Shown here piece by piece: positions 41,223 through 44,495 of a DNA stretch of 44,495 nt; positions within the stretch are counted from its first letter, which is position 1, and the number at the start of each line of letters is the position of its first letter. Source of the DNA: Anaerolinea sp. (GTDB lineage Bacteria; Chloroflexota; Anaerolineae; Anaerolineales; Anaerolineaceae); NCBI GenBank assembly GCA_013824865.1, contig PNON01000017.1:1-44495 (forward strand), given 5' to 3'. A model generated the notes under the pieces. It made no database searches. It was not told the DNA's origin and saw nothing but the letters and a program-made list of their open reading frames with translations. The position numbers were made by a program, and so were the translations under genes.

Positions 41223-42899
41223 TTACCTGGTCAGGCTGCGATATTTCACCCGGTGAGGTGTCTCGGCTGCGATTCCCAGCCGCTTTTTACGGTCCACCTC
41301 GTAATCTGTCCAGTTGCCGGGCTGCCACCAGACCTGGCTGTCACCTTCAAAAGCCAGGATATGGGTGGCGATCCGGTCCAGGAACCAGCGATCGTGTGAA
41401 ACAACCACCGCGCAGCCCGCAAAGTTATCCAGGGCTTCCTCCAGCGCGCGCAGGGTGTTCACGTCCAGATCGTTGGTGGGTTCATCCAGCAGGATGACAT
41501 TTCCCAGGCTGCGCAGCATCTTAGCCAGGTGCACGCGGTTTCGCTCCCCTCCGGAGAGGACACCCACCTTCTTTTGCTGGTCCGCGCCCTGGAAGTTGAA
41601 GGCGCTCACGTAAGCTCGCGAGTTGCGTTTGTGCCCGCCCAGATCGAGCGTCTCCTCCCCATTGCTGATCTCTTGCCACACGTTATTTTCGGGGTTCAGG
41701 GACGCGCGGCTCTGATCCAGGTAGGTTACCTTGACTGATTCGCCAATTTCAATGCTGCCTTTGTCAGGCTGCTCCTGCCCGGTGATGAGGCGTAGCAGGG
41801 TGGTCTTGCCCGCGCCATTTGGGCCGATAACGCCTACAATACTGCCAGCCGGTATGCTGAGATCCATGTTCTCCAGCAGCAACCGATCACCATAAGCTTT
41901 GGTGACTCCAATGAATTCGATCACTTTTTTCCCCAGGCGCGGACCCGGCGGAATGTAGATCTCCAGGTCTTCGCGCCGTTTCTCGGATTCCTGGGTGAGC
42001 AGATTCTCGTAAGAAGTGTAACGAGCCTTACCTTTGGCCTGGCGCGCTCTGGGAGACATGCGGATCCAGTCCAGTTCCCGTTCAAGGGTCTTCAACCGTT
42101 TACTCTCGCTCTTTTCTTCCTGCCTAATGCGTTCTTGCTTTTGTTCCAGCCATGAAGAATAGTTTCCCTGCCACGGAATACCGAACCCTTTATCAAGCTC
42201 TAGGATCCAGCCGGCGACATTATCCAAGAAGTAGCGGTCATGGGTAACTGCGATCACGGTGCCTTTATATTGTTGCAGATGTTTTTCGAGCCAGGCTACG
42301 GATTCTGCATCCAGATGATTTGTGGGTTCATCTAACAGAAGGATATCCGGTTCTGTGAGCAATAGCCGGGTTAATGCAATACGCCGCCGCTCACCACCGG
42401 AGAGATTTTTTACAGGCATATCTCCTGGTGGACAACGTAGGGCGTCCATCGCCAGTTCCAGCCGGTTGTTCAAAGTCCAGGCATCGCGTTTATCCAGTTC
42501 ATCCTGCAGCCGGCTTTGCTCTGCCAGAAGTGCATCAAAGTCTGCATCCGGGTCAGCAAATTTCTCATTCACTTCGTCAAAACGCCGCAGTAAATCAATC
42601 ACTGGCTGCACTGCCTCTTCAACTACCTGCTGGACAGTCTTGGCGTCATCCAACGAAGGTTCCTGATCCAGCATACCCACCGAATAACCGGGGGAAAAAA
42701 CCACCTCACCGGTATAACCATCATCCTTGCCAGCAATGATGCGCAACAGGGTGCTCTTGCCGGCTCCGTTCAAGCCTAGCACGCCGATCTTGGCGCCGTA
42801 GTAAAACCCGAGCGAGATATCGCGCAGCACCTGCTTGTTATTGGGTTGGAAAACCCGTCCAACCCTGCCCATGGAGAAGATGACCTGTTTATCATTCAT
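41223..42899 (-). CDS. ettA: ABC-F translation factor EttA
   Basis: A 558-residue soluble double ATPase that acts on the ribosomal E site and throttles translation with the ATP/ADP ratio. Walker A GLNGAGKST and GPNGAGKTT, signatures LSGGERRRIAL and LSGGERNRVHL, and both DEPTNHLD / DEPTNDLD are intact. The arm and linker (WQGNYSSWLEQKQERI, RMSPRARQAKGKARY) are typical of EttA. No membrane segments. Confidence 0.95.
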   Translation of the reverse strand: MNDKQVIFSMGRVGRVFQPNNKQVLRDISLGFYYGAKIGVLGLNGAGKSTLLRIIAGKDDGYTGEVVFSPGYSVGMLDQEPSLDDAKTVQQVVEEAVQPVIDLLRRFDEVNEKFADPDADFDALLAEQSRLQDELDKRDAWTLNNRLELAMDALRCPPGDMPVKNLSGGERRRIALTRLLLTEPDILLLDEPTNHLDAESVAWLEKHLQQYKGTVIAVTHDRYFLDNVAGWILELDKGFGIPWQGNYSSWLEQKQERIRQEEKSESKRLKTLERELDWIRMSPRARQAKGKARYTSYENLLTQESEKRREDLEIYIPPGPRLGKKVIEFIGVTKAYGDRLLLENMDLSIPAGSIVGVIGPNGAGKTTLLRLITGQEQPDKGSIEIGESVKVTYLDQSRASLNPENNVWQEISNGEETLDLGGHKRNSRAYVSAFNFQGADQQKKVGVLSGGERNRVHLAKMLRSLGNVILLDEPTNDLDVNTLRALEEALDNFAGCAVVVSHDRWFLDRIATHILAFEGDSQVWWQPGNWTDYEVDRKKRLGIAAETPHRVKYRSLTR

Positions 42900-43356
42900 G
42901 GGAGTCTAACCTGGAGGGGATTGTGATTAGTGATAAATGAACCATAGCCGTGTTCCAATTCTGGTGTGAAGTAATATATTGTTTTAATACTTCACCAATT
43001 GTACCAGAGCGGAATAGTGAATTATTGTAAGCGCTTATGATCTGGGGGTATCCAGCAACGGTGGACAGAAGAGAATAGATTACAGGGAGATTTGCCGCTC
43101 TCCTGAGAGTGGAAAACTGGCTTCGGAAGCGGGTGCCGTAGATGCGGTGGATGCTTGTGGAAAAAAACAACTGATCGGTTATTGCTGTCTTGTGCTGTTG
43201 TCTCTACATTTTCTCCCCTTTGAACGAGGTTAGTGGAGTCATTTCACTGAAATTCATCAATAAACACATTCGCTGCGCCCTGGTTTGCCCGGATGAGTGG
43301 ATAGGGCAAGGTAAGTTGTTGCTGACAAGTTGATATTTAATGATGGATACTAAAAT
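42900..43356. other. Intergenic stretch without a recognised gene
   Basis: About 450 bases between ettA and the esterase gene. A 92-codon minus-strand frame overlaps the ettA start but shows no family, no ribosome site and odd composition. TACAAT-like elements upstream of ettA lack convincing -35 partners. No RNA structure stands out. Confidence 0.5.
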
Positions 43357-44142
43357 TTAATTGAACAACCACTCCAATCCCCGCTGAATATAATGATCCC
43401 AGAAGGTCCAGTCATGCCCGCCGGGTCCTTCTTCAAAATCAACTTTCGCTCCTATCGAACGGGCATAATCCATGAATTCCCTGTTCATCGGAAATAACTC
43501 ATCCTCTGTGCCGCAGGCAATATACAATCGCGGAACCTGTTTGCCACTTTCAGTGGCTTTCTTGAGCAGGTAATGCAGGTCATTACTTGTTCCTTTGAAG
43601 TTCTCCAGGCTGCCAAAATAGTCCTCTATCTTAAAGATAGGGCGAGCTTTATTCTGCATGGCACTAACCACATCCATCACCCCTGATAAGCTGATGGCGG
43701 CAGCATATTGCTCCGGTTTGTTCAAAGCCAGTTTAAAAGCGCCGTATCCGCCCATTGAGAGACCAGCCACAAAGTTGTCTTCCCCTTCTGCAGATAAAGG
43801 AAAAATCCTCCTGGCAAACCTGGGCAACTCTTCGCTGACAAATGTCCAGTAATCCGGTCCATGCACCAGGTTGGCATAGAAACTGTTGGCCATATCCGGC
43901 ATAACCACCGCAAGATTGTACTGCTCAGCGTATTTTTCAATATTTGTTTTTCTCAACCAACCCGTATGGTCGCTAAATGCGCCATGCAACAGGAAAAGGG
44001 TCTTGTATTTCTTCTTCACTATGTAGATTTCGTCCAGGGTTTCAGTGCTGAATTTATCAGAAAATAAGGGGGGCAGAAGGATATTCACCAGGACAGGTTT
44101 ATATAGCACCCTGGATTGAAAATTACACTGGAAGAAATTCAT
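43357..44142 (-). CDS. Esterase of the alpha/beta-hydrolase EstA/esterase-D type
   Basis: A 261-residue hydrolase. The oxyanion region LFLLHGAFSDHTGWLR, nucleophile GLSMGGYGAFKLAL (Ser in GxSxG), an acid in IACGTEDELFPMN and the catalytic His in EGPGGHDWTFWDHYI are all present. Related proteins are S-formylglutathione hydrolases, tributyrin esterases and feruloyl/acetyl esterases; the substrate cannot be told. No signal peptide, so cytoplasmic. AAAGGAG precedes the ATG. Confidence 0.9.
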   Translation of the reverse strand: MNFFQCNFQSRVLYKPVLVNILLPPLFSDKFSTETLDEIYIVKKKYKTLFLLHGAFSDHTGWLRKTNIEKYAEQYNLAVVMPDMANSFYANLVHGPDYWTFVSEELPRFARRIFPLSAEGEDNFVAGLSMGGYGAFKLALNKPEQYAAAISLSGVMDVVSAMQNKARPIFKIEDYFGSLENFKGTSNDLHYLLKKATESGKQVPRLYIACGTEDELFPMNREFMDYARSIGAKVDFEEGPGGHDWTFWDHYIQRGLEWLFN

Positions 44143-44243
44143 GAATGCTCCTTTGAAATAATAATATGGTTTCCCGAATGATTTTCAGCGGCATACATGC
44201 AGAAGAAAAGGAGCTTTGTTCGAAGTGAATGATTACATCCCTC

Positions 44244-44495
44244 TCATTCAAGAAAAATAACCGATGCCAGGAAACTTTCGAAATATGGCAATCCCTTTTC
44301 AAATAGATCTGGATTTGTCCAATAGGTAAATATGTAAATACTATCCCTATGAATAACCCAAACATCCCGCAACCGCCACCACGGCTCACCGGATGGGCGT
44401 TGTAGCGTAAACTGCACAGCGGGTTTCCCGGCCAGTGTGGTATCTTCCCGCACAAATTCCTGTTCCGGATAATTCAAACGTACCACTGAGTAAGA
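44244..44495 (-). CDS. C-terminal end of an unrecognised protein (runs off the window)
   Basis: The frame stays open to the window edge; about 83 C-terminal residues are visible, including EDTTLAGKPAVQFTLQR, WWRLRDVWVIHRDSIYIFTY and LPYFESFLASVIFLE. The alternating beta pattern and the 'LAGKPAV' turn resemble the end of PsbP-like or DUF domains of bacterial lipoproteins, but I would not name a family. An internal GTG start at 44486 is unlikely, since the frame continues upstream. Confidence 0.65.
   Translation of the reverse strand, partial: SYSVVRLNYPEQEFVREDTTLAGKPAVQFTLQRPSGEPWWRLRDVWVIHRDSIYIFTYWTNPDLFEKGLPYFESFLASVIFLE

Noticed and set aside
42892-43170. 92-codon minus-strand frame before ettA
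   Set aside because: No ribosome site, no family, and it overlaps the ettA start; likely chance.
1-44495. tRNA, rRNA, CRISPR array, insertion sequence or prophage
   Set aside because: I looked for cloverleaf/T-arm sequence, regularly spaced repeats, transposase or integrase motifs and found none.

Overview
The window looks like chromosomal DNA of a bacterium of the Chloroflexota, most likely Anaerolineae. This is an inference from protein character, moderate GC, a CCA-adding enzyme with a DUF5678-like N-terminus and a bacterial cyclic-2,3-diphosphoglycerate-synthetase-type protein; there is no rRNA to settle it. Coding density is high. I saw no tRNA, rRNA, CRISPR array, prophage or insertion sequence. 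Most of the region is housekeeping, with a few accessory patches.

Layout. 1-8 kb (mostly minus strand): the 5' part of pyruvate phosphate dikinase, a small zinc-ribbon gene on plus, then cca, hpt and tdk, and the ribosomal genes rplU-rpmA-rpmE behind a consensus promoter. RpmE (L31) carries an extra C-terminal domain resembling the RNA polymerase alpha C-terminal domain. tex lies upstream. 8-12.5 kb (plus): a broken PPOX gene, a CAT-family acetyltransferase and a deoxynucleoside kinase, then an ECF sigma / anti-sigma / bactofilin-like membrane protein / lipoprotein operon. 12.6-15.9 kb (minus): obg-nadD-MFS with a possibly leaderless start, and a 32-residue lysine-rich gene. 16-23.5 kb (minus): a complete phosphate module, phoB-phoR-pstS-pstC-pstA-pstB-phoU, with a Pho-box-like repeat before pstS and a hairpin between pstS and pstC.

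23.6-30.4 kb (minus): the cPG-synthetase-like GTPase, argS, rpsT (TTG start), and a metal-resistance unit: an ArsR/SmtB repressor with an intact alpha-5 metal site, a possible 31-residue membrane peptide and a P1B-4-type ATPase. 30.6-34 kb (plus): a Met-rich PepSY-like membrane protein, a response regulator, a histidine kinase with a Met-rich sensor loop, and two SHOCT mini-membrane proteins. Two intergenic regions here each carry four CTTTA-type repeats at an exact 11-bp period, which look like binding arrays for the local regulator. 34.3-41.2 kb (plus): an OxlT-like MFS carrier behind a promoter with three TTGTCNGACA sites, an unknown helical protein, and a nucleoside-type BMP/ABC importer. 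41.2-44.5 kb (minus): EttA, an esterase and the end of an unrecognised protein.

How the genes fit together. Nucleotide salvage recurs (hpt, tdk, a deoxynucleoside kinase, a BMP-type nucleoside importer). The pst/pho block is a self-contained phosphate-starvation circuit. The 27.5-34 kb stretch is best read as two adjacent metal-response units, one ArsR-controlled and one two-component. The strongest candidates for something undescribed are the L31-alphaCTD fusion and the twin 11-bp-phased arrays tying the two-component system to the PepSY and SHOCT genes.
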